Below, piece after piece: positions 33,424 through 41,916 of a DNA stretch of 64,000 nt. This DNA comes from Kordia sp050633145 (lineage in GTDB: Bacteria; Bacteroidota; Bacteroidia; Flavobacteriales; Flavobacteriaceae), in NCBI RefSeq assembly GCF_050633145.1, contig NZ_JBOEFY010000050.1, positions 1 through 64,000 on the forward strand. Direction: 5' to 3'. Under the pieces are notes generated by a model. That model was not told the origin of the DNA. It worked only from the letters and a program-made list of their open reading frames with translations, and did not search any database. How positions within the stretch are numbered: the first letter of the stretch is position 1; each line of letters starts with the position of its first letter. The position numbers were made by a program, and so were the translations under genes.

Positions 33424-35196
33424 ATGAAAAATATACTTTCACATATTCATTCACCCGTAGATTTACGAAAGCTTCCAAAAGCAGATTTACCACAAGTCGC
33501 AAAAGAGCTTCGCAAGTTTATTATTGATATTGTTTCGGTGAAAGAAGGACATTTAGGCGCAAGTTTAGGTGTGGTCGATTTGACAATTGCACTACATTAT
33601 GTGTTTGATACACCAAATGATTTGCTCGTTTGGGATGTTGGACATCAAGCATACGGACATAAGATTTTAACCGAACGCAAAGATGTTTTTCATACAAACA
33701 GAAGAAAAAACGGGATTTCTGGCTTTCCAAAACGTGATGAAAGCATATATGATACGTTTGGTGTTGGACATTCCTCTACAGCGATTTCTGCAGCTTTAGG
33801 AATGGCAATCGCATCCAAGTTACAACAGGATTTTACGAAACAACATATTGCAGTCGTTGGAGATGCTTCTATTGCAAGCGGAATGGCGTTTGAAGCCATG
33901 AATCATGCAGGTGTAACCGATACAAATGTGTTGATTATTCTGAATGATAACGCTATTGGAATTGATCCAAGTGTGGGTGCATTGAAAATGTATTTGACGA
34001 ATGTAAAGAAAGGAACACAGAAACAAGATAACATTTTTGAAGCCTTGAATTTTAATTATTCAGGACCAATTGACGGACATGATATTTTTGCCGTTGTTGC
34101 CGAATTGGAACGTTTGAAAACGGTAAAAGGTCCGAAGTTTTTGCATGTGATTACTACGAAAGGTAAAGGATTGCAGAAAGCAGAAGAAGATCAAGTGAAA
34201 TATCATGCGCCAGGGAAGTTTGATAAGCATACTGGCGAATTGAAACCTAAAGATACAGCACATTTGCCACCAAAGTTTCAAGATGTGTTTGGACATACGA
34301 TTGTAGAACTTGCTAAAGAGAATGAAAAGATTGTGGGAATTACGCCTGCCATGCCTACAGGAAGCTCGTTAAAGTTTATGATGGACGAAATTCCCGAGCG
34401 AGCGTTTGATGTTGGTATTGCCGAACAACACGCAGTTACTTTAGCTGCAGGAATGGCAACGCAAAGTTTGATTCCGTTTTGCAATGTGTATTCTACGTTT
34501 TTGCAACGCGCATACGATCAGGTGATTCATGATGTGGCATTACAGAATTTACCAGTAATTTTTTGTTTGGATAGAGCTGGTTTGGTTGGCGAAGATGGCG
34601 CTACACATCACGGAGTGTTCGATTTGGCGTATTTACGTTGCATACCAAACCTCATCATTTTTGCACCTTTTGATGAGATTGCATTGCGAAATATAATGTA
34701 CACAGCACAACTTGGTTTAGAACATCCGATTGCGATTCGGTATCCAAGAGGTCGCGGTTCTATTGTAGATTGGAAACGTGCTTTTGAACCAATTGCTATT
34801 GGAAAAGGGCGTTGTTTGAAAAAAGGTACTAAAATTGCCGTGTTGAGCATCGGACATATCGGGAATATGGCGAAAACAGTAATTGACGAATTGGATTCTA
34901 CCAATGAAATCGGATTGTATGATATGCAGTTTGTAAAACCGTTGGATGAAAAATTACTTCATGATATTTTTGATCGATATGAAATCATTGTTACACTTGA
35001 AAATGGTGTAATTAATGGCGGATTTGGAAGTGCAATTGCCGAATTTGCTGCAGTACATAATTACAACAACACACTATACCTTCGCGGAATTCCCGATCGT
35101 TTTATTGAGCACGGAACTGTTGCAGAATTGTATGAAGAGTGTGGAATTTCTAGAGATGAAATTAAAAAACTGCTACTCTCTTTATCAAGCAACTAA
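33424..35196 (+). CDS. dxs: 1-deoxy-D-xylulose-5-phosphate synthase
   Basis: First step of the MEP isoprenoid pathway: pyruvate plus glyceraldehyde 3-phosphate to DXP, using thiamine diphosphate. 590 aa, slightly shorter than E. coli Dxs. ThDP/Mg site GDASIASGMAFEAMNHAG (about 143-160) with the downstream NDN; transketolase pyrimidine domain from about 290 (VGITPAMPTGSS), active Glu in DVGIAEQHA, and a C-terminal domain from about 460. It feeds the prenyl synthase at 4356. Single-gene unit facing the subtilase operon. Confidence 0.95.
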   Translation: MKNILSHIHSPVDLRKLPKADLPQVAKELRKFIIDIVSVKEGHLGASLGVVDLTIALHYVFDTPNDLLVWDVGHQAYGHKILTERKDVFHTNRRKNGISGFPKRDESIYDTFGVGHSSTAISAALGMAIASKLQQDFTKQHIAVVGDASIASGMAFEAMNHAGVTDTNVLIILNDNAIGIDPSVGALKMYLTNVKKGTQKQDNIFEALNFNYSGPIDGHDIFAVVAELERLKTVKGPKFLHVITTKGKGLQKAEEDQVKYHAPGKFDKHTGELKPKDTAHLPPKFQDVFGHTIVELAKENEKIVGITPAMPTGSSLKFMMDEIPERAFDVGIAEQHAVTLAAGMATQSLIPFCNVYSTFLQRAYDQVIHDVALQNLPVIFCLDRAGLVGEDGATHHGVFDLAYLRCIPNLIIFAPFDEIALRNIMYTAQLGLEHPIAIRYPRGRGSIVDWKRAFEPIAIGKGRCLKKGTKIAVLSIGHIGNMAKTVIDELDSTNEIGLYDMQFVKPLDEKLLHDIFDRYEIIVTLENGVINGGFGSAIAEFAAVHNYNNTLYLRGIPDRFIEHGTVAELYEECGISRDEIKKLLLSLSSN

Positions 35197-35313
35197 CATT
35201 GATTTTTAAGTGTTTTTCAACATTAACTTTAGACTTGTATTCGCTCGAAATCATGTATCAAAAAGCATCATAATCTATAAGCATCACGCTAAGCAAAATT
35301 GAAGTGAAGTGAT

Positions 35314-36027
35314 CTAATTTCCTAAAATATCCGTTCCTAAATACCCGTTGTCTTTATTATAATACCAAGCGCGTTTTTTTGGCATTTTAACTCCATTAAT
35401 GACAGCTTCTTCAGTAAGTAAAATATATTCTCCATCATTTTTAGATTCATCCTTATAAAACTGATACACTTCCATTGCATAGGTTTTTGGATCAAAATAA
35501 AAGTACCAAGTATCTTTTCCAACACTTTCTGCATAGGTTGCCTTTAGCACTAAATATTCTTTTCCTTTAAAGGTCTTCTTCATCACTTTCGGATCAATTA
35601 TAGTCCCTTTATCTTCTAACTTCATTGGCAAACCATAGAGATACGTATAATAATTCTTGTATAAATTGGCACGTTCACAACTTAATTTATTTTCTTTAAT
35701 CACTTCTTCAGAAATATCTGTTTTTCCATTAAATGCAATAGTACAATCGTTTTTTTCAATGGTGTACTCTGTCGTTTTTCCATCTCGAGCAGCTTTTAAA
35801 TAAAAATATTCCTTTGGCAAATTAATTTTAATCGTACTAACGCGTGGCTCGTTTTTAGGCGTTTCCATCGTTACTTGAAGTGTTCCATTAAATGTTTTCC
35901 AATTTCCGTTAGGATCATGATATTGAATAGATTTTTCTAGTAATTGTTGCCCAGTAAGCTCTTGGCTAGTTGCAGTTGTTATATAAATAAAACAGCATAA
36001 AATGCTTAAAAAAAATGATTTGTTCAT
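35314..36027 (-). CDS. Secreted DUF6503-like protein (lipoprotein-carrier-like fold)
   Basis: 237 aa with a signal peptide ending ATSQ. It begins LTGQQLLEKSIQYHDPNGNWKTFNG, the pattern of DUF6503 proteins in flavobacteria, which have an open beta-barrel like LolA/LolB. Function unproven, periplasmic. Single gene between dxs (convergent) and the PiT gene. Confidence 0.75.
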   Translation of the reverse strand: MNKSFFLSILCCFIYITTATSQELTGQQLLEKSIQYHDPNGNWKTFNGTLQVTMETPKNEPRVSTIKINLPKEYFYLKAARDGKTTEYTIEKNDCTIAFNGKTDISEEVIKENKLSCERANLYKNYYTYLYGLPMKLEDKGTIIDPKVMKKTFKGKEYLVLKATYAESVGKDTWYFYFDPKTYAMEVYQFYKDESKNDGEYILLTEEAVINGVKMPKKRAWYYNKDNGYLGTDILGN

Positions 36028-36117
36028 GGGTTGATAAGCTAAAATTAATGAAGTCTAAGATAGCTATTTTTAATCAGATGAAAGAGCTAGATACATAGAC
36101 TGAAACTTTTGTAAAAC

Positions 36118-36147
36118 AAAAAAACACAGCATGAGCTGTGTTTTTTT
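36118..36147 (-). terminator. Intrinsic terminator after the PiT gene
   Basis: AAAAAAACACAGC and GCTGTGTTTTTTT pair around ATGA, 24 bp past the PiT stop codon on the minus strand. Confidence 0.85.
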
Positions 36148-36170
36148 AATATGCGTATGGTATTTAAATA

Positions 36171-38879
36171 CTATTCAGTTTTTCCTGAAGTCTCGTCTGT
36201 GTCAGTATCTGACTTTTTGCTAGGCTTTGTTTCAGATGTATCTGAAGCTGGTTTTTTAGCTTCAGGTGTTTTTACTTCTTTAGCTTTTGCTTTTGGAGTA
36301 TCTGAAGCAGACTTCTTAGTTTCAGGTGTTTTAACCTCTTTCGTTTTTGCTTCTGGAGTATCTGAAGCAGGTTTCTTAGCTTCAGATGTTTTTACCTCTT
36401 TCGTTTTTGCTTCTGACAACTCTTGATCTGTATTACTTTCTTCAATAGAAATTGTTGCAGGCTTTACAGTAGCATCGTGCGCATCATGATATTCTTCTAA
36501 AAGATTCATCGTAGCATTTAATAAATCTTTTGTCTCTAATAACAAACTAAAGTATAGTGTTGTATTCTTTGGACTTGACTCTTCAGTTCTTGTTCGCGCT
36601 ACTTGCACTTGAATTTTCTGAGATACCAAGTCAAAAACTTGTTTCTTATTTTCTAAAATATCACCAATTTGTTCAAATGAACGTGAGTTAAAGGCAGCAT
36701 TCATTTCATTAAATAAATTCTCTAATGCCGCATCAACTTGTTTTAACTCTTTAATTTGGTTGAATTTTAATTTCTTGTGATTGTTATTAATGTGCTTATG
36801 ACTTACTTTAGAAATGTATTCTAATGATTGTGTCATGTCTTGTAAATATCCTAAAATATTAATGTAGAAGTTACTTGCACCAATACTTGATTCGTCAAGG
36901 TTCTTAATAAAATAAAAGATATTGTCACGCAACTCGTCAATTTCATCTGAAAGTTTTACAATATTCTTTTTATTCTTCTTAAGCATTGCTAAATCTTGTT
37001 TAGCCAATCCGTTAATAGCGTTTGTGTAGATTCTATTACCACGTTTTACAACATTTGCAATATTATCTGCACTTTCGTGAATAACTCCTTGTACAGAACT
37101 GCTTTCTGTTTTCTGTAAGTGATCTTCAGCCTTAGCTTCTTTCGATTTTTTATTATAAACAATAGTGCTTCTTACTAATAATCCTATAGCGACAACTAGT
37201 AGTATAGGGAACATTACTTCTAAATTCAAGTTTAATAAGAATGCTACCAATCCAGCTGCGATAAATGCACTTAGTGCTGTAAAGAACCAACCACCAATTA
37301 CGTTTAATACACCTGCAACTCTATACACGGCACTTTCAGCTCCCCAAGCTCTATCAGCTAAAGATGTACCCATAGCAACCATAAAAGTTACATAGGTTGT
37401 AGACAGTGGAAGTTTTAAAGAGGTTGCGAAAGAAATTAAAACAGCAGCAACCATAAGGTTTACGGCAGCTCTAACCATATCGAAAGCGGGTAATTCTTCT
37501 GTTTTATCTCTTGATAAAGTTACTTCGGGTGTTTCAAACTGTTTCTCTATTTTTTGTTGCCATGATTCAGGTAAAATATAAGAAGTTGTTTTGGACATTG
37601 CCATCGCCATTCTAACAAACCCTCTAGATAAAAAGTTAGGCTGAAAACGCTCTTTCGTTTCTCCCTGACTAGATAAATCTAATGATGTTTTTACTACATT
37701 TTTAGCTTTGGTAGAAAACCATAATGTAACCACCATTATCAATCCAGCAATTACTAAAAGGAATGTAGGAGTTGTTACTTTTTTACCAATACTATCCATT
37801 GGAAACTCAGTTGCCGATAAACCTTGCGTGTTCACCAAAGGATCCATAAAATCGGTATATGCTTGAAATGCTCCAGTTGATGGTCCGATGAAGTTCACTA
37901 AATCGTTTCCTGCAAATGCCAATGCTAGTGCAAATGTTCCTACAATGATAATTAGTTTGTAGATATTCATCTTAAAGAAGTTCATCAATGCATAGGATAA
38001 TAATGACCAGAATACTAAACTTATCCCAACAATTGGAAGTACATATTTTTCAAGAAACCCTCTTAATGTTAAATCAGCTGTATTTCCATCAATTTTTAAT
38101 AAATCTTTTGTCTTTTCAAGAAATCCTTCCGAGCCTTCTAAAGTCTCATATGTAGTTCCTAAGTATTCATTACCCCATTCAAGAAGATTATTTATTGGAA
38201 TATTATTTACAGTGTCGACAATAGCTTTTGCATAGGCAGTTCCTTTGATTCCTTTCATAAAAATGAAATAGGTAATAGCAGTTAAGGCAATACCACCAAA
38301 CAATGCGCCAACCCATTTTGCTTTTTTCTCAAAGTTATAAGATAATATAAGTCTGGATATCCATTGTACAATGGCACCAATGGTAAAAGCGACAAAGACC
38401 GAGAGAATAATTCCGAATATAATCCACGTTGCAGTTTCTGTGTTTATATACTTTGTTATGTCTGAAGCAGTTTCCGCATCATTAGCACCAATTTTTATCA
38501 ATGCTATTGCCACAGAAGCACCTAACAATTCAAATACAATAGAAACGGTTGTTGAAGTAGGTAATCCTATAGAATTAAAGAAATCGAGCAGTAGAATATC
38601 TGTAATCATTACTGCCATGAAAATAATCATGATCTCTTCAAACATAAATTCGCCAGGATTGAAAATTCCTTTTCGGGCGACTTCCATCAATCCGCTTGAA
38701 AAAATGGCACCGATAGCAACTCCAACACTCGCTACAATCATAAGCGTTCTAAAAGAAATGGCTTTAGAACCAATAGCAGAGTTTAAAAAGTTTACCGCAT
38801 CATTACTTACTCCTACTACTAAATCGGCAATAGCCAAAATTGCAAGAGCAATAATCATATATAAGTAAATATTCTCCAT
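36171..38879 (-). CDS. PiT-family inorganic phosphate transporter with PhoU-like and repeat tail
   Basis: 902 aa: N-terminal PiT domain (SLC20 type) with about ten TM helices, including the duplicated signature (VGVSNDAVNFLNSAIGSKAI near residue 24 and FAGNDLVNFIGPS near 317), then further TM segments, then a soluble PhoU/DUF47-like helical domain at about 610-800 (ADNIANVVKRGNRIY). The last 70 residues contain three 20-residue repeats rich in Lys, Glu, Pro and Thr, encoded by an exact 60-bp period. It follows a phosphate-type porin by 77 bp on the same strand, so the two form a phosphate uptake pair. The PhoU-like part is probably the regulatory part. Confidence 0.93.
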   Translation of the reverse strand: MENIYLYMIIALAILAIADLVVGVSNDAVNFLNSAIGSKAISFRTLMIVASVGVAIGAIFSSGLMEVARKGIFNPGEFMFEEIMIIFMAVMITDILLLDFFNSIGLPTSTTVSIVFELLGASVAIALIKIGANDAETASDITKYINTETATWIIFGIILSVFVAFTIGAIVQWISRLILSYNFEKKAKWVGALFGGIALTAITYFIFMKGIKGTAYAKAIVDTVNNIPINNLLEWGNEYLGTTYETLEGSEGFLEKTKDLLKIDGNTADLTLRGFLEKYVLPIVGISLVFWSLLSYALMNFFKMNIYKLIIIVGTFALALAFAGNDLVNFIGPSTGAFQAYTDFMDPLVNTQGLSATEFPMDSIGKKVTTPTFLLVIAGLIMVVTLWFSTKAKNVVKTSLDLSSQGETKERFQPNFLSRGFVRMAMAMSKTTSYILPESWQQKIEKQFETPEVTLSRDKTEELPAFDMVRAAVNLMVAAVLISFATSLKLPLSTTYVTFMVAMGTSLADRAWGAESAVYRVAGVLNVIGGWFFTALSAFIAAGLVAFLLNLNLEVMFPILLVVAIGLLVRSTIVYNKKSKEAKAEDHLQKTESSSVQGVIHESADNIANVVKRGNRIYTNAINGLAKQDLAMLKKNKKNIVKLSDEIDELRDNIFYFIKNLDESSIGASNFYINILGYLQDMTQSLEYISKVSHKHINNNHKKLKFNQIKELKQVDAALENLFNEMNAAFNSRSFEQIGDILENKKQVFDLVSQKIQVQVARTRTEESSPKNTTLYFSLLLETKDLLNATMNLLEEYHDAHDATVKPATISIEESNTDQELSEAKTKEVKTSEAKKPASDTPEAKTKEVKTPETKKSASDTPKAKAKEVKTPEAKKPASDTSETKPSKKSDTDTDETSGKTE
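36241..36420. repeat. Three 60-bp tandem repeats inside the PiT gene
   Basis: Units 36241-36300, 36301-36360 and 36361-36420 are near-identical and exactly 60 bp, so they encode three copies of a 20-residue unit with the pattern SDTPEAKTKEVKTPEAKKPA. In frame, so copy-number change would keep the reading frame. Confidence 0.9.
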
Positions 38880-38931
38880 AAAAAAATATGTTAAAAAATA
38901 ATATGCAAATATCAGGAGTGTTATTAAAGCA

Positions 38932-38944
38932 AATGTTACCTTAA
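38932..38944. promoter_or_regulatory. AATGTTACCTTAA site before the PiT gene
   Basis: Lies 53-65 bp before the PiT ATG and contains ACCTTAAGGT, a 10-bp palindrome at 38938-38947. The same 13-mer, inverted, lies upstream of the porin (40269-40281). Confidence 0.4.
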
Positions 38945-38956
38945 GGTTATATCTTT

Positions 38957-40162
38957 CTAGAAATGAACATCAAATTGCAATCTGCACATTAATTGATCAT
39001 TACCTTTATTTACAGATAAATAACTAATGTCTGACTGTATTTTTAACTTATGTCCTACTATATATTTTGAAACTCCAAGTGTAAATTGCTCTTCAAGACC
39101 TTTTCCTGTAATATTTTTATTAAAATTGATATTTGTGTAGCGTCCAGTCACTTCATAATTACTAGTAAATAAATAACCTGCTTGCAAATTAAGCGCATTT
39201 CCAATTTCTACGACATCACCTGTTAAACTGCCATCAGCATTTTTGGCAATAGGATTATCTGCATCTCTACTAGCATATTCTCCCAGAAATGAAAAACCTT
39301 TATATTTTAACATAGTATCAATAAAAAAAGTACTAATGTTAGTTTCGTGAAAACCAGTATCTGTTTTCATGTAAGTACCTAGATTACTTCTACTTTTTAC
39401 TGCATCATTATTAAAATCATAGGTAGCACCAATAGCTACTTTTAAATTTTGTTCTCTTAAAAAGTCAACGCCCGAATAATCTCCATTTTGTTGGAATGTT
39501 CCAAAGGGTAATAATTCGATTCTACCTGTATATTGATAACCTCCAAGATTTCCAGTAGTTACATTTCGTCCTTCTCCTTGGGAAAAAGCAAACATTTCAC
39601 GAACAATAAAACTATTTGAAAGTTTAAAATGATGTCGTAATTGTAATCCAACATCGCGATCAATATTGAAATTGACATTTAAAAGAGAGCGATCTACTAA
39701 TGATAAGTCTCCTGAAGAGATAACACGTTCCCTGTTTCCTGGCAATTTAGTTTGCCCGACCCAAAGCCAAAAATTCTCATGAAAATTCCATTTTACCAAA
39801 GCATCCAAAATATATCTTGGTGTATTATTGGTAAATTCTGACCCTCCAGCAATATCTCTATTAGATAACCCTATCTCAATTTTATATTGAAGTTTTGGAG
39901 AAAAGGCAAACCCTTTAAATTTTAAACGTGCTCTACGAACTAAAAAATTGGATTCAGAATTCACAAGGTCTCCATTCTGATCTTCCCATTGAGAAATAGC
40001 CAAAAATTGCATTCTAGCGCTAAAATTCATACTAAAAGTGCTGTCTTTTTTTTGGATATTTAAAATACCTTTCCCGAATTCTGGAACACTGATTTCTTGT
40101 GCTTTAGATTTGAATACAAAAGTAGAGAAAAATAGAATTAAGAGGACTTTTATTTTGATCAT
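38957..40162 (-). CDS. Phosphate-selective porin O/P-like outer-membrane protein
   Basis: 401 aa with a signal peptide (1-22, KSKAQ end). OprO/OprP-type barrel: starts with ISVPEFGKGILNIQ and ends CRLQFDVHF, with the family's mid-region RDVGLQLRHHF and DFNNDAVKSRSNL. It would pass phosphate or polyphosphate through the outer membrane, feeding the PiT transporter encoded 77 bp downstream. Substrate inferred from family and neighbour. Confidence 0.88.
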   Translation of the reverse strand: MIKIKVLLILFFSTFVFKSKAQEISVPEFGKGILNIQKKDSTFSMNFSARMQFLAISQWEDQNGDLVNSESNFLVRRARLKFKGFAFSPKLQYKIEIGLSNRDIAGGSEFTNNTPRYILDALVKWNFHENFWLWVGQTKLPGNRERVISSGDLSLVDRSLLNVNFNIDRDVGLQLRHHFKLSNSFIVREMFAFSQGEGRNVTTGNLGGYQYTGRIELLPFGTFQQNGDYSGVDFLREQNLKVAIGATYDFNNDAVKSRSNLGTYMKTDTGFHETNISTFFIDTMLKYKGFSFLGEYASRDADNPIAKNADGSLTGDVVEIGNALNLQAGYLFTSNYEVTGRYTNINFNKNITGKGLEEQFTLGVSKYIVGHKLKIQSDISYLSVNKGNDQLMCRLQFDVHF

Positions 40163-40501
40163 TCAAGAGTTTTTAATAAATCACCGTTTTAGTGTAAAAC
40201 AACTAAAATTTAATTTAATACTATGGTAAATTGGTTTATTCTATTACGAAAGAAATTCAATCCCATAGTTAAGGTAACATTAATTATCAAAATTTGGTCG
40301 TAATAATTTTATATAATTACATTATTGTTAAAATTATCTTGTAGGCTTAAAAGGTAATGAGCTGGCAACAATAACGATTACGATAAAAGAAACAAAAAAA
40401 CATTTTTTTGTTTGAAAAACGGGAATATTGTATCTAGAATTTGTTCTTGATGGGATTTCTGTTATTTATATAGTATATTGCGAGGAAAATGCTATTTTCT
40501 A
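40163..40501. other. Spacer between the porin and dgt, with a repeat of the phosphate-region 13-mer
   Basis: TTAAGGTAACATT (40269-40281) is the inverted copy of 38932-38944, 107-119 bp before the porin ATG. No coding frame. A TTG at 40478 could start dgt eight codons early, but ATG 40502 is preferred. Confidence 0.4.
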
Positions 40502-41845
40502 ATGAATTGGGAACAATTACTCTCGCTAAAACGCCACGGAGACACCCATAAGCGATTGCGTAAAGAACAAGATGAGACTCGTTTGGGTTTTGAAGTTGAT
40601 TATGACAGGGTAATTTTTTCATCTGCTTTCCGAAGCTTGCAAGATAAAACGCAAGTGGTTCCTTTATCCAAAACAGATTTTGTACACACACGACTTACTC
40701 ATAGTTTAGAAGTGTCAGTAGTTGGGCGAAGTTTGGGAAGAAAAGTTGGGACAAAACTTTTAGAAAAGTATCCACATTTAAAAGAAGTTCATGGATTTCA
40801 ATTTAATGATTTTGGTGCTATTGTAGCTGCTGCAGCTTTAGCTCATGACATTGGAAATCCGCCGTTTGGTCACTCAGGTGAAAAAGCAATTGGAGAATAT
40901 TTTAAAATTGGAAACGGCACACAATTTCAATCAAAATTAACTCCAAAAGAATTTCAAGATTTATGTGATTTTGAAGGAAATGCAAACGGATTTAAATTAT
41001 TAACTGAAAACCGCAAAGGAGTTGATGGAAGCTTACGATTAAGTTATGCAACCTTGGGAGCCTTTATGAAATATCCGAAACAATCGCTGCCAAAAAAACC
41101 AACATCACACATTGCAGATAAGAAATATGGAATATTTCAATCGCAAAAAGAAGCATTTTTAGATGTTGCTACCGAACTAGGTTTGCGTGCACATGGAGAA
41201 GGAGATGATATTCGTTATGCGAGACATCCATTGACATTTTTGGTAGAAGCTGCCGATGATATTTGTTATACAATTATCGATTTTGAAGATGGAATCAACC
41301 TTGGATTAATTCAAGAAGAAAAAGCACTAGAATATTTAATCAATTTAGTGCGAGACACCATTCAAAAAGATAAATATAGCTTATTGCAACATCGTGAAGA
41401 TCGCTTGAGTTATTTAAGAGCACTATCAATCAACACACTCATAGAAGATGCAGTACGTATTTTCTTGGAGAATGAAGAAGCTATTTGTGCAGGAGAATTT
41501 TCTATTGGTTTGATGGAAAAAAGCAAATACAAAGCACAAATAGACGATATTATTAAAATAAGCATCGATAAAATTTATAAAAGCAGTGAAGTCATAGAAA
41601 AAGAAATCACAGGATATCATGTATTGCAACACCTACTAGAGACATTTATCACTGCTGCAGAAAACCATCATAACGGTTCGCTTTCCAACTATGATAAGTT
41701 AATTTTGAAAGTTTTACCTGAAAATGTAGACTATCAAACAAACCATTTGTATAACCGACTAATGAATATTACAAATTACGTATCTAGATTATCGGATAGT
41801 AAAGCAGTAATATTATTCAATAAGCTTACAGCAAAAACCGTATAA
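40502..41845 (+). CDS. dgt: dNTP triphosphohydrolase (dGTPase family)
   Basis: Hydrolyses dNTPs (dGTP in E. coli) to nucleoside plus triphosphate, balancing the pool supplied by the ribonucleotide reductase at 48-51.5 kb. 447 aa from ATG 40502; an 8-codon extension to TTG 40478 is possible. HD-domain residues: His67 (LTHSLEV), His115/Asp116 (HDIGNPPFGH) and a later Asp near residue 245. The typical start RLRKEQDETR...D..RVIFSSAFRSLQDKTQV is present. Confidence 0.92.
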   Translation: MNWEQLLSLKRHGDTHKRLRKEQDETRLGFEVDYDRVIFSSAFRSLQDKTQVVPLSKTDFVHTRLTHSLEVSVVGRSLGRKVGTKLLEKYPHLKEVHGFQFNDFGAIVAAAALAHDIGNPPFGHSGEKAIGEYFKIGNGTQFQSKLTPKEFQDLCDFEGNANGFKLLTENRKGVDGSLRLSYATLGAFMKYPKQSLPKKPTSHIADKKYGIFQSQKEAFLDVATELGLRAHGEGDDIRYARHPLTFLVEAADDICYTIIDFEDGINLGLIQEEKALEYLINLVRDTIQKDKYSLLQHREDRLSYLRALSINTLIEDAVRIFLENEEAICAGEFSIGLMEKSKYKAQIDDIIKISIDKIYKSSEVIEKEITGYHVLQHLLETFITAAENHHNGSLSNYDKLILKVLPENVDYQTNHLYNRLMNITNYVSRLSDSKAVILFNKLTAKTV

Positions 41846-41916
41846 TTTATTAAAATATTTAGCCTCTTAACCTAATTACTAAATATGTATTTAAATTACA
41901 TTAAAACAAAAATTTA

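Noticed and set aside
36151..36426. Plus-strand frame opposite the PiT repeat tail
   Set aside because: Low-complexity antisense of the 60-bp repeats; the PiT frame has the real domain structure.
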